Assembly: GCA_002720485.1 (NCBI GenBank)
Contig: PBIQ01000016.1
Coordinates: forward strand, 1 to 38,822
Direction: 5' to 3'
Length of the DNA: 38,822 bases
Source of the DNA: Acidimicrobiaceae bacterium
GTDB lineage: Bacteria > Actinomycetota > Acidimicrobiia > Acidimicrobiales > UBA8592
In this document: one piece after another, positions 15,381 through 25,679 of the stretch
Position numbering within the stretch: the first letter of the stretch is position 1
Layout of the letters: every line of letters starts with the position of its first letter
Position numbers and translations under genes: made by a program
The notes under the pieces: generated by a model
Database searches by the model: none
What the model saw: only the letters and a program-made list of their open reading frames with translations
What the model was told of the DNA's origin: nothing

Positions 15381-18300
15381 GTTTCAAATACATCCTAGAT
15401 GCACTCAGTGAAGAGGAAGCCGTTCTTTCGCTTGCCCACCCTTCCATCGAGAACGTTGTTGTGCCTGAAAATGCTCAAGCGTGGGCCATCGCATCTTACA
15501 TTCATCTAATCGAAGCCAATTCACTTTTTGTGATTACTCCAACAATCGCAGAGGCCTCATCGTTACAGTTTGACCTGCAGACAATTCTTGGTATTGAAGA
15601 GGTGGAGATCTTCCCAGCTTGGGAAATCCTCCCATTTGAGCGTGTCAGTCCGACACTTCAAACTATGGGGCAACGGGCAAAGCTTGCATGGGAACTGCAA
15701 AACTCTCAGGGCCCAAAAGTTGTTATTTCACCCATCAGAGCAACGACACAAATTGTTGCTCCGATCAACCAAATTCAACCCGTTGCAATTTCAAGGAATG
15801 AGTTTCTTGACCTTCAAGAATCACTGGAGAAGCTCATTCAGATGGGATACAGGAGAGTGGCACAAGTTGAAAATAGGGGAGAGATTGCAAATCGAGGATC
15901 CATACTTGATATATACCCAACTACAGCAGAAGCACCAATACGAATTGATCTTTGGGGTGATGTGGTCGATCGCCTCGGCCAGTTTGCGGTTTCCGATCAA
16001 CTAACTACTACACAAAAGGAACAAGTTCGAATTTTCCCCGCTCGGGAGATCTTGCCAACAGAGCCTATTAAAAATCGGGCAAAGGACCTTATCTCCAGTG
16101 CACCCTGGGGGCATGCCCACTGGGAAAGAATAGCTGATGGGGAGCTCTTTGATGGGATGGAGTCGTGGCTTCCTTGGTTAGTGGATAAGGAAGAAACTAT
16201 TCTCGATTATCTACCGGAAAACAGTAGGTTAATTTTCATTGATCCAGAGCGGTCAAATCGAAAAGTAGAAGAACTCTCTCGCGATGAAAACCGAATCGTG
16301 CCTGTACTGTCCCAAACATGGGAAGTCGAGGAAGAGGCACTAACAAAGCGCCTTCATGTCCCTTTCGAAAAAATATTTCATCAAACCCGAGTGCCAGCCA
16401 CATCGATTAAACCCTTTGCTGAAACAGAGGAACAGTCATCTCTTAAGAGTCAAGGGTGGCAATCGAAAGGAGTACGAAGCGTGTTCGGGACAGAGGTGCA
16501 GCAGATGCTCGCACAAGATTATTCCGTTTTCGCCATAGCGAATTCTAATAAATCTAGACAATCGCTAGTAAACCTAATCGAACGGGAAGGATTAGAAACT
16601 GAGGTCTTTAGAGAGGACATAGCCGTCGATTCTGATAATGCGATCTATGTCATGGATGGGCCAATCAATCAAGGAGTCGTGTTCCCATCTGTCAAAATTG
16701 CTGTTCTATCAGAGGAAGACCTAACTGGCCGAAGACGCTCTAAGAGACTTAGAGGCAGAGATACTAGTGGCCCCAAAATATTCCATGAGGATCTACAAGT
16801 CGGATCCTATGTTGTTCATGACCACCATGGGGTAGCGCTCTATCAAGGCATTGTTACTCGCTCAATAGGATCTATCGAACGGGACTATTTTCTCCTCGAA
16901 TATAAAAAAGGAGATAAGTTGTATGTTCCTGCAGAGCAAATTAATCAGATACGACCATACACAGGCGGAGCCCATCCACCGCTCAGCCGGATGGGTGGAA
17001 GCGACTGGCATAAAACAAAAACACGAGTTCGGTCAGAAATTCAGGAAATCGTTCAAGATCTTGTAGCGCTATATCAAAAACGGCTGACAACTGAAGGCTA
17101 TGCATACCCACCAGATACACCATGGCAACAGGAAGTAGAGGATTCCTTTCCTTTTCAAGAGACCCCTGATCAGGTTGTTGCGATACAAGAAGTTAAGGAG
17201 GATATGGAAAAGCTACAGCCAATGGATCGGCTTGTATGCGGAGATGTTGGATTTGGTAAAACCGAGATCGCACTCCGGGCAGCTTTCAAGGCGATTCAGA
17301 GCAATAAACAAGTAGCCGTACTAGTTCCTACAACCCTGCTCGCCCAACAACACTTCCAAACGTTCTCAACGAGATTGGACGCTTATCCAATCCAAATAGA
17401 AGTACTAAGTCGTTTCCTCACGTCGAAAGAAAAAACACGAGTGGTTAATCAGCTATCTTCGGGGAAGGTTGACCTCGTTATAGGTACACACCGGCTATTC
17501 TCAGACGATGTTGCCTTTCGCGACTTAGGTCTTTTGATCGTCGACGAGGAACAACGTTTTGGGGTAAGGCATAAAGAAATGCTCAAGGAACTCAAAGCAA
17601 GTATTGACGTTCTTACATTATCAGCGACTCCAATCCCCAGAACTCTTGAAATGAGTCTCACCGGAATCAGAGATCTGACAATCTTAAATACCCCACCGTT
17701 GGATAGGCAGCCGATCTTAACGTTTGTGGGAGAGTATGAAGAGAAGATTATCGTTGCCGCCATCCGAAGGGAATTACTACGAGAAGGTCAGGTTTTCTTT
17801 GTACATAATAGGGTTGCAGATATAGAAAAGATGGCTAATGCGCTCCGGAGTCTTATACCGGAGGCAAGAATAGCTGTTGCCCACGGACAGATGGATGAGA
17901 ATAAACTTGAAAAAATCGTGGTTGGCTTCTGGGAAGGAGCCTTCGATGTTCTGGTGTGCACCACCATTATTGAATCCGGTATAGATATGCCGTCGGTAAA
18001 CACTCTTATAGTGAGTAATGCAGATCGACTTGGTTTAGGTCAGCTACACCAACTTCGTGGACGTGTCGGAAGATCAGGTTCACGGGCTTACGCCTACCTT
18101 CTGACCCCTAAGGGATCTTCCCTGAGTGACATTGCGTATGAAAGGCTCCGTACCGTAGGAGAAGCTACTGAGCTCGGTTCTGGTTTTAGAATTGCAATGA
18201 GGGATCTAGAAATACGAGGTTCTGGAAATCTTCTCGGGACAGGACAATCAGGCCATGTAGCAGCAGTTGGGTATGACCTCTACTGCCAGCTGGTCAATGA

Positions 18301-18817
18301 AGAAGTCGCAGCGCTTAAGGGAGAACCTCTGGAATCTATGCAAGAGATCTCTATTGAACTCCCAATCCCTGCCCAGATACCAAACAGCTACATTACGAAG
18401 GAGGATTTACGACTCGAAGCTTACCGGAGACTTGCTATCTGTAAGAGATTGGAAGATGTTGCAGAGATTAGCGATGAGTGGACCGACAGGTTCGGCCCAC
18501 TTCCTGATGCTGCGAAGAATCTGCTTTCCGTAGCAAACTTACGATGTGAAGCTAGAAAAATGGGTATTACCGAGATAGCTGGCCGATTAGTTAATACAAA
18601 TGGAGAACCACAAATGACTGTGAAAGTAACCCCGATTGTTCTGCGCCCATCAGAAGTAATAAGGGTAAAGAGGCTCTATCCGGGTTCCGTGTATAAGAGT
18701 GAACCAGACGAATTGCAAATTGTTTTCAACCATTCAAAAACCCCAATTGAAGATCTGGTTAGCTACCTTCGACAGTTAAGCCCCCTAGAAGATGAACCAG
18801 CAGAATTCACGAACTGA
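15377..18817 (+). CDS. mfd: Transcription-repair coupling factor
   Basis: DNA translocase that removes RNA polymerase stalled at lesions and recruits UvrA; 1146 residues, full length. In order: the N-terminal UvrB-like module, the CarD/RID RNA-polymerase-interaction domain from about residue 470 (LQVGSYVVHDHHGVALY), the helicase motor with Walker A CGDVGFGKTE near 622, Walker B as IVDEEQRFG near 720 and LSATPIPRTLEMS, and the C-terminal TRCF domain. GTG start overlapping the pth stop. In M. tuberculosis mazG follows; here eno does. Confidence 0.97.
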   Translation: MSFKYILDALSEEEAVLSLAHPSIENVVVPENAQAWAIASYIHLIEANSLFVITPTIAEASSLQFDLQTILGIEEVEIFPAWEILPFERVSPTLQTMGQRAKLAWELQNSQGPKVVISPIRATTQIVAPINQIQPVAISRNEFLDLQESLEKLIQMGYRRVAQVENRGEIANRGSILDIYPTTAEAPIRIDLWGDVVDRLGQFAVSDQLTTTQKEQVRIFPAREILPTEPIKNRAKDLISSAPWGHAHWERIADGELFDGMESWLPWLVDKEETILDYLPENSRLIFIDPERSNRKVEELSRDENRIVPVLSQTWEVEEEALTKRLHVPFEKIFHQTRVPATSIKPFAETEEQSSLKSQGWQSKGVRSVFGTEVQQMLAQDYSVFAIANSNKSRQSLVNLIEREGLETEVFREDIAVDSDNAIYVMDGPINQGVVFPSVKIAVLSEEDLTGRRRSKRLRGRDTSGPKIFHEDLQVGSYVVHDHHGVALYQGIVTRSIGSIERDYFLLEYKKGDKLYVPAEQINQIRPYTGGAHPPLSRMGGSDWHKTKTRVRSEIQEIVQDLVALYQKRLTTEGYAYPPDTPWQQEVEDSFPFQETPDQVVAIQEVKEDMEKLQPMDRLVCGDVGFGKTEIALRAAFKAIQSNKQVAVLVPTTLLAQQHFQTFSTRLDAYPIQIEVLSRFLTSKEKTRVVNQLSSGKVDLVIGTHRLFSDDVAFRDLGLLIVDEEQRFGVRHKEMLKELKASIDVLTLSATPIPRTLEMSLTGIRDLTILNTPPLDRQPILTFVGEYEEKIIVAAIRRELLREGQVFFVHNRVADIEKMANALRSLIPEARIAVAHGQMDENKLEKIVVGFWEGAFDVLVCTTIIESGIDMPSVNTLIVSNADRLGLGQLHQLRGRVGRSGSRAYAYLLTPKGSSLSDIAYERLRTVGEATELGSGFRIAMRDLEIRGSGNLLGTGQSGHVAAVGYDLYCQLVNEEVAALKGEPLESMQEISIELPIPAQIPNSYITKEDLRLEAYRRLAICKRLEDVAEISDEWTDRFGPLPDAAKNLLSVANLRCEARKMGITEIAGRLVNTNGEPQMTVKVTPIVLRPSEVIRVKRLYPGSVYKSEPDELQIVFNHSKTPIEDLVSYLRQLSPLEDEPAEFTN

Positions 18818-18953
18818 CCTGAACCTGTGACTGGTATCGCAGCACTTTTCGAACAACAAGACCCACGTAAGCCACATCAATAACATTTCGCTACATAAGC
18901 GCTAACTTGGAGAGAGGCCTAGAAGTTAATTATTCGAATAAAATTACAATTGA

Positions 18954-20254
<1,301 letters not shown>

Positions 20255-20255
<1 letters not shown>

Positions 20256-20638
20256 TGCCCTCGACAACCAATCACCCCCTCCAGAAAGTACTTGCTTCTG
20301 AAAAAACACGACGGTACTTTTTCTGGATCTTCATTTTGGCGGTTGTTGCTGTCATTCTTATCTGGGCTATCCAACCAGTAAGATTATGGCTGGATCAAAG
20401 AGACGAGCTATCTACAAAACAGCAAGAACTTGTTGATATCGAATCATCCAATTCGGCTTTAGAGCAGAGAGCAGAAGCGCTTCTGACTCCTGAACAGATT
20501 GAATTAATCGCTAGACAGAACTTTGGACTGATCCGAGAAGGCGAAGAGGCTTACGCAGTTTTGCCGGCTGCCCCTGGGCCACTTCGGATACCATCTTCTT
20601 GGCCCTTCACCGAACTTGCCGACGCGTTGGGGGGATAA
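20255..20638 (+). CDS. FtsB/DivIC-type septum formation initiator
   Basis: Small single-pass membrane protein of the divisome, 127 residues. A short cytoplasmic N-terminus is followed by one membrane helix (about residues 22-40), a coiled coil (DELSTKQQELVDIESSNSAL) and the family motif LTPEQIELIARQNFGLIREGEEAY. It directly follows eno with overlapping stop and start codons, as Rv1024 follows eno in M. tuberculosis. The next conserved neighbour in that order, DUF501, is displaced here by about 9.5 kb. Confidence 0.9.
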
Positions 20639-20639
20639 A

Positions 20640-21584
20640 TTGAGCAATCCTATTGAAGTAACTGAGCTCTCGCGCTCATTCGGCAACCTTCGAGCCGTAG
20701 ACTCGATTAATCTCACAGTCACAAGCGGAGAGGTTTTCGGTTTTCTAGGTCCAAATGGAGCTGGAAAATCTACAGCTGTCCGCATGCTTACGACACTTTT
20801 GAAACCTACTAGCGGATCTGCCCGAGTAGCAGGCTTTGACGTGGTAGGGGATCCTTCAGCAGTGCGTAAAAAAATAGGAGTGGCTTTACAGGACGCTGCT
20901 ATCGATCCGTTGATGACCGGTAATGAGCTCTTACGCTTACAATGCGTTTTACATGGACTTCCAAAACGTTCAAGTTTGAAGCGTTGCGGCGACCTCCTTG
21001 AGCGGGTAGGTCTTACTGCAGCTGGCGATCGAAGAGTCGGAACTTATTCTGGAGGAATGCGAAGAAGGCTTGATCTAGCCCTTTCCTTAGTTCACGAACC
21101 CGAAGTTCTTTTTCTCGATGAGCCAACTACAGGCCTAGACCCTACGAGTCGCATGGCCTTATGGGAAGAAGTTCGGAACCTAAATAAAGACCTAGGGACA
21201 ACAGTGTTTTTAACTACTCAATACCTTGAAGAAGCAGACCAATTAGCTGAGAGGATCGCGATTATTGATGATGGGAAAATAGTGCGTGAAGGTTCCCCCG
21301 CTTCTCTTAAGTCAGCTGTTGGAGCACCCACTTTAAGAGTCGATGTATCAGAGAACGACCTCCCATTAGCTCGAAAGGCTATGAGTCACTTCGGCGAGGA
21401 ACGTCCTGCCCGAAGAAACCGTATTGCTATTGGCCTTGTGAGTGGCACGACAGGCATCACCGATGTATTGAAAGCCCTTGATGACGCAGGTGTTGAAATC
21501 CATCATGTAGAGCTAGACGAACCTAGTCTTGATGATGTGTTTGCTGATGCCACAGGAAGACGTCTTGAGGGCGGGCAGGTGTAG
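20640..21584 (+). CDS. ABC-2 exporter ATP-binding protein (DrrA-like)
   Basis: Cytoplasmic ATPase for a multidrug/lipid-type exporter, 314 residues from a TTG start at 20640, which has GGGGG 6 nt upstream; the longer frame from 20616 overlaps the FtsB gene. Walker A is FLGPNGAGKST, Q-loop region VALQDAAIDPLMTG, signature TYSGGMRRRLDLA, Walker B EVLFLDEPTTGLDP. The C-terminus has the DUF4162-type domain ending LDEPSLDDVFADATGR, typical of DrrA. Two permease genes follow directly. The substrate is unknown. Confidence 0.92.
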   Translation: MSNPIEVTELSRSFGNLRAVDSINLTVTSGEVFGFLGPNGAGKSTAVRMLTTLLKPTSGSARVAGFDVVGDPSAVRKKIGVALQDAAIDPLMTGNELLRLQCVLHGLPKRSSLKRCGDLLERVGLTAAGDRRVGTYSGGMRRRLDLALSLVHEPEVLFLDEPTTGLDPTSRMALWEEVRNLNKDLGTTVFLTTQYLEEADQLAERIAIIDDGKIVREGSPASLKSAVGAPTLRVDVSENDLPLARKAMSHFGEERPARRNRIAIGLVSGTTGITDVLKALDDAGVEIHHVELDEPSLDDVFADATGRRLEGGQV

Positions 21585-21589
21585 AAACC

Positions 21590-22375
21590 TTGCAAAGAAA
21601 CTTCCTCCCTCAAGTGATTAAACTGTCGCATAGAAGTGTTCTTGGAATGCTTCGCCAACCGCAATCTTGGGCTCCAGGTCTTTTTTTCCCACTGCTTCTG
21701 GCGGCCGTGTATGCGTCTCAGTTCAGCAGAGCAGTGACAATAGAAGGATTCCCATTTCCTAACGTTTCTTTTCTGGATTTCGTTCTTCCTGCTTGTGTCA
21801 TTCAGGGCGTCCTATTCGGCTCAACAAATAGTGCTTCTGACTTAGCTGCAGATATTGAAAATTCATTCATGGATAGGCTCCTTGTTTCGCCAGTTTCAAG
21901 AGGATCGATATTGCTGTCAAGGCTCGCTAGCGCATTCATCTACGGGGTTGCACAAGCTGCCGTCCTTATAAGTATCTTCGTCTTATTTGGGGCAAATATT
22001 GCTGGAGGGTTTTCAAGTATTATTTCCATAGTTTTGATCGCAGCGATGCTTTCAGTTTCGATGGGTAGTTTTGGTATAGCAGTGGCTTTGAGAACAGGGT
22101 CTCAAGAAGTCGTACAATCTACATTTCCTCTAATTTTTGTCGCAGTTTTTGTTAGCTCTGCTTTTTTCCCTGTTCAGCTGATGGAAGGATGGTACGGGGC
22201 TATCGCTCGCAAAAACCCACTAACCTGGGTCATTGACCCTACACGAAGGATGGCGATTGAAGGTTTCTCATGGGCTGACTTTGGACAGTCGTTAGGAATT
22301 GTACTCGTCATAGCTTCGATAGGAATTCTCATCTCAATCCGACAGCTGCGTAGACGCTTGGTGCGTGCCCAATGA
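21590..22375 (+). CDS. ABC-2 type permease (DrrB-like), first of two
   Basis: Six-helix membrane subunit of the exporter, 261 residues. N-terminal RQPQSWAPGLFFPLLLAAVY gives the first helix; DIENSFMDRLLVSPVSRGS is the conserved cytoplasmic loop of the ABC-2 family, and NPLTWVIDPTRRMA the late conserved motif. It starts with TTG at 21590, six nt after the ATPase, and its stop overlaps the next permease start (ATGA at 22372-22375). Together with its paralogue it probably forms a heterodimeric pore. Confidence 0.88.
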   Translation: MQRNFLPQVIKLSHRSVLGMLRQPQSWAPGLFFPLLLAAVYASQFSRAVTIEGFPFPNVSFLDFVLPACVIQGVLFGSTNSASDLAADIENSFMDRLLVSPVSRGSILLSRLASAFIYGVAQAAVLISIFVLFGANIAGGFSSIISIVLIAAMLSVSMGSFGIAVALRTGSQEVVQSTFPLIFVAVFVSSAFFPVQLMEGWYGAIARKNPLTWVIDPTRRMAIEGFSWADFGQSLGIVLVIASIGILISIRQLRRRLVRAQ

Positions 22376-23163
22376 GTTCTTTTGATTCACCACAAGTGCC
22401 CTCATTCGCAGTGGTCTTTGCTGGAATTCAACGCGGTTTAATTCGATTACAACGGATACCTTCGTTGATCCTACCTGCAGTTCTTATGCCAATTTTCTTC
22501 GTCGTGGCGTTTAGTGGCTCCTTCGCTTCGATAGTAGAACTTGAAGGGTATGAGACTGATAAAGCAGTGAACTGGATGACTGCTTGGGCTGTCATGCAGG
22601 GAGCTGCCTTCTCTGGAATGGGGGCTGGAGGTCTAGCAGGAACTGATCTCGAGAATGGGTTCTTCGATCGTCTTCGTGTAGCCCCGACCCGACCCATGGC
22701 GCTTATTGGCGGCCTCGTAGGTTATTGTGTCTGTCGGGCCTTGATACCTATAACGGCAGTGCTGATTGTTGCGTTTGCCTTTCTAAATGCCGATATGCCA
22801 GGAGGACTACTGGGGGTTGTAATGGTCTATCTCTCTGGTGTAGGGATGTCAGTTGTTATGTCTTTTCTTGTTCTAGGGATTGTCTTTACATTCAAAACTT
22901 TGAAATCTCTAGCAATCGCCCAAATCATTATGTTCAGCTCAATGTTTCTTTCTGTCGGACAGGCGCCTATACAGGCCATTGAAGGCTGGTTACACCATGT
23001 AGCTGCCGTTAACCCTATTACGAATGTCATTCGGATGTGCAGACAAGGTTTTCTTGGGGAAGTTACATGGGCTACAACTCAACCGGGCTTAATTGCCCTA
23101 TTGGGAATGATGTTAGGAACTGGTATTTGGGCTAGGATCCGGTACAAGAAAGTCGACGCTTAG
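22372..23163 (+). CDS. ABC-2 type permease (DrrB-like), second of two
   Basis: Paralogue of the preceding permease, 263 residues, with the same layout: an early helix after RIPSLILPAVLMPIFFVV, the loop DLENGFFDRLRVAPTRPMA, four more hydrophobic segments, and AVNPITNVIRMCRQGF near the end. The start overlaps the stop of the first permease. The gene ends 63 nt before coxS. Whether the exporter has any role in the cox-type system or is just a neighbour cannot be told from the sequence. Confidence 0.88.
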   Translation: MSSFDSPQVPSFAVVFAGIQRGLIRLQRIPSLILPAVLMPIFFVVAFSGSFASIVELEGYETDKAVNWMTAWAVMQGAAFSGMGAGGLAGTDLENGFFDRLRVAPTRPMALIGGLVGYCVCRALIPITAVLIVAFAFLNADMPGGLLGVVMVYLSGVGMSVVMSFLVLGIVFTFKTLKSLAIAQIIMFSSMFLSVGQAPIQAIEGWLHHVAAVNPITNVIRMCRQGFLGEVTWATTQPGLIALLGMMLGTGIWARIRYKKVDA

Positions 23164-23226
23164 TGTATTCGTCAAAGCAGTGGATTATGTACTAACGTCG
23201 GTTTCAGGCTTAGAAAGGGGAAGTGT

Positions 23227-23691
23227 GTGGAAGTAAGTATCAAGATTAATGGTGTTGAACAATCATATGATGTGGAGCCTCGCATGCTGCTTGTGCAATA
23301 CATCCGTGAAGCTGCTGGCCTAACTGGAACAAATATCGGTTGCGATACTTCCTCATGTGGCGCTTGTACCGTGCATCTAGATGGTGAATCTGTAAAATCC
23401 TGCACGGTTTTAGCTGCGCAGGTAAATGGCATGGAAGTTACAACTATCGAAGGCCTTGCTGATAATGATGGGACTTTACATCCTGTCCAACGAGCATTTC
23501 ATGAATGCCATGCTCTGCAGTGCGGATATTGCACGCCGGGAATGGTGATGGCTTCTGTTTCAATGATTGAAGAAAACCCTTCAATGACTGAAGACGATGT
23601 TCGTGAAGGTTTGGAAGGGAACCTCTGTAGGTGTACCGGATACCACAACATCGTTAAAGCCGTTCTTCAGGCGAGTGAGGTGTCACTATGA
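23227..23691 (+). CDS. coxS: CO dehydrogenase-type small subunit, two [2Fe-2S] clusters
   Basis: Iron-sulfur subunit of a xanthine-oxidase-family molybdenum hydroxylase, 154 residues. The N-terminal plant-ferredoxin-like cluster has Cys39, Cys44, Cys47 and Cys59 (GCDTSSCGACTVH); the C-terminal cluster has Cys99, Cys102, Cys134 and Cys136 (CGYCTPGM and CRCTGYHN). All eight ligands are present. GTG start with a GGGG upstream. Its stop overlaps the coxM start. It passes electrons from the molybdenum site to FAD in homologues. It could serve CO dehydrogenase or a related hydroxylase; the gene that would decide this, coxL, is not in the window. Confidence 0.9.
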   Translation: MEVSIKINGVEQSYDVEPRMLLVQYIREAAGLTGTNIGCDTSSCGACTVHLDGESVKSCTVLAAQVNGMEVTTIEGLADNDGTLHPVQRAFHECHALQCGYCTPGMVMASVSMIEENPSMTEDDVREGLEGNLCRCTGYHNIVKAVLQASEVSL

Positions 23692-24512
23692 TTCCAGCAA
23701 ATTTTGACTATATCCAAGCAGGCTCAGTCGATGAAGCGATCCAAGCGCTCGGAGAACATGGAGATGAAGCTAAACTTGTAGCCGGTGGCCACTCGTTAAT
23801 TCCTTTGATGAAATTTCGTTTGGCAACGCCAGCATATTTAGTGGATATCAACCGTCTTGACGATTTGAAGTATGTTCGTGATGATGGAGAATATCTCGCA
23901 GTTGGAGCGCTCACTCGACACTGTGACGTTGAGAAAAATGACCTCATTGTTTCAAATGCTGGAGTACTGGCTCAAGCAACCCATAACGTTGGCGACCCGC
24001 AAGTGCGCCATCGTGGAACGATCGGTGGCGCTGTTGCCCATGGAGATCCCGCATCTGACATTCCTTCGGCCCTTCTTGCGCTAAAGGCAACTGTTGTTGT
24101 CAGAGGTCCTGAAGGTGAGCGTGAAATAGGGATTGAAGATTTCTTCACTGGGTTTCTTGAAACTGACTTGCATGATGATGAAATGTTGACTGAAGTCAGA
24201 ATTCCTAAAGTTCCGGATGCGAAGTGGTCTTTCCAGAAGTTCAACCGTCGCGCTCAAGATTGGGCGATTGTGGGGGCATCAATTGTTTGTGGTGATGGGC
24301 ACGCAGGTGTTGGTTTGGTCAATATGCACTCTGTGCCCTTTAGGTCAGAAGCGGTGGAATCTGCGCTCCTTAATGGGGCAAATGCTGAGGAAGCAGGAGA
24401 TCTTGCTGCTGAAGGCACAGAGGCTCCCTCGGATTTGAATGCCTCAAAAGATTATCGAGAGCATTTGGCGAGAGTATTGGTCCGGAGAGGGTTGCAGGAA
24501 GCCGGAAGGTAG
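23688..24512 (+). CDS. coxM: CO dehydrogenase-type medium subunit, FAD-binding
   Basis: Flavoprotein subunit, 274 residues. FAD motifs are AGGHSLIPLMKFRLA from residue 32, and TIGGAVAHGDPASDIP (111-126), both in the form seen in CoxM-like proteins. The CO dehydrogenase C-terminal domain follows (FQKFNRRAQDWAIVG). It overlaps coxS by four bases (ATGA). In known cox operons coxL is adjacent. Here the next gene is on the opposite strand and unrelated. Confidence 0.9.
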   Translation: MIPANFDYIQAGSVDEAIQALGEHGDEAKLVAGGHSLIPLMKFRLATPAYLVDINRLDDLKYVRDDGEYLAVGALTRHCDVEKNDLIVSNAGVLAQATHNVGDPQVRHRGTIGGAVAHGDPASDIPSALLALKATVVVRGPEGEREIGIEDFFTGFLETDLHDDEMLTEVRIPKVPDAKWSFQKFNRRAQDWAIVGASIVCGDGHAGVGLVNMHSVPFRSEAVESALLNGANAEEAGDLAAEGTEAPSDLNASKDYREHLARVLVRRGLQEAGR

Positions 24513-24529
24513 TTGAGAATTCTGACTGC

Positions 24530-25585
24530 CTAGTTAGGGCCACTTCCCTCGGGTATGGGGGGTTCCATTTCCCTTCCGCCTCCTTGCTCTACTTTGTAAG
24601 CAAAAAAGTCTGAGCCGGTTATTCTCGAAGGGTCACATCCTCGAAACGGAATAATTTCGTCCAAGTTCCAATCTGTTCCGTTTGAAGAGGAGTAACTTCG
24701 CATGCCACTTTTGCTACATGTGAGAAGTTGGAATTCTCCAGCAAAGTATGAAAGGTCAGGAACTGCACCTTCTACTTCTGATTGGTAGGTAAAGTTTTGC
24801 CCATCGAACCCACTATAGATTTCAGTCAGACTGTCCTCCTCAGAAGGTATCCCCACTGCTAACCACCATTGGTCTTGAACAATAACTAAAGATGGGTCAA
24901 ATCGTTCTTCTTTATCGAGGACCGTACTATACGTTGTAAAATTCTGTCCATCGGTCGACCTAAGATGACATATTGGCCCTGGTGAGCCAGGGCGGTCAAA
25001 ACCATCAAGGACCGTTAAGCCTAGTGATCCGTCTTCAAATTGCACAATATCTGGATCAACCATGCCTGAAAATATCTCGCCATCAACAGATATCGGACCG
25101 AGATCCTCAAGTTCATCTTCATCCACTACTCCATGGTGAATTGTGTGATCTGTAGCAGACACCCACCACAGGTGGACCTTCCCATTTAGCATTAGACCAT
25201 CGGGAACGGACCCTCCCTCCAGCAATTTGTAGCCTTCTTCTAGCGAAGAGCCGATTAGTTTACCCAGCCAAAGTTCATGGCTTTCTAGCATTTCTGCTCT
25301 TCTGGGTTCCGAATGTCCGCTCGAAGTACACCCGACTGTTTTGGGACTCTCAGATGACTCTGAGAGATTGCCTTCGGATTCTGGTTTAGGCACTTCAGTA
25401 GTGGGAGAAGGTTCAGTAGTGGGAGAAGGTTCAGAAGTGGAAGATGGTTCCGGAATTGGATCAGATGTTGGGGTATTAGATTGAAAAGTTGTTTTCTGTT
25501 CAGAAGATAGCTCTTCGCTATTTCCAGCACAGGAAGTCAAAAGAGCCAGAGCAACAATTGATATAAAAAAACGCTGCATGCTCAT
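24530..25585 (-). CDS. Secreted lipoprotein with Pro/Ser/Thr linker and beta-propeller-like repeats
   Basis: Function unknown, 351 residues from the ATG at 25585 (AGGAGA Shine-Dalgarno); the frame runs further upstream but the signal peptide fixes the start. The signal sequence MSMQRFFISIVALALL ends in lipobox LTSC with Cys19. A linker of about 60 residues is rich in Ser, Pro, Glu and Thr with EPSPTT repeats. The C-terminal part repeats a pattern of DPDIV/DPSLV/VPDLS/DPSRI followed by aromatic strands, resembling the five-bladed propeller of GH43/sialidase-type proteins; no catalytic residues could be assigned. It is transcribed against its neighbours, between coxM and the MoxR gene, where coxL is expected. 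Confidence 0.75.
   Translation of the reverse strand: MSMQRFFISIVALALLTSCAGNSEELSSEQKTTFQSNTPTSDPIPEPSSTSEPSPTTEPSPTTEVPKPESEGNLSESSESPKTVGCTSSGHSEPRRAEMLESHELWLGKLIGSSLEEGYKLLEGGSVPDGLMLNGKVHLWWVSATDHTIHHGVVDEDELEDLGPISVDGEIFSGMVDPDIVQFEDGSLGLTVLDGFDRPGSPGPICHLRSTDGQNFTTYSTVLDKEERFDPSLVIVQDQWWLAVGIPSEEDSLTEIYSGFDGQNFTYQSEVEGAVPDLSYFAGEFQLLTCSKSGMRSYSSSNGTDWNLDEIIPFRGCDPSRITGSDFFAYKVEQGGGREMEPPIPEGSGPN
25394..25447. repeat. Three 18-bp tandem units in the lipoprotein linker
   Basis: TTCAGTAGTGGGAGAAGG occurs exactly twice (25394-25411 and 25412-25429), and a third unit (25430-25447) differs by three bases. On the minus strand the units encode the EPSPTT repeats. Such in-frame repeats change length easily by slippage, so linker length probably varies among strains. 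Confidence 0.85.
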
Positions 25586-25679
25586 AGTTTCTCCTGCAAA
25601 AAGTAGATTACTAGAGAATACAGCGAGATCAGGAAGAATATGGATAGGGGGAAGGTCGTTCCGGTAGTACATTAGAGAT

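Noticed and set aside
24513-25679. Hidden or frameshifted remnant of coxL on the plus strand
   Set aside because: Plus-strand frames here are short and show no molybdenum-subunit motifs; the region is explained by the minus-strand lipoprotein with signal peptide and lipobox.
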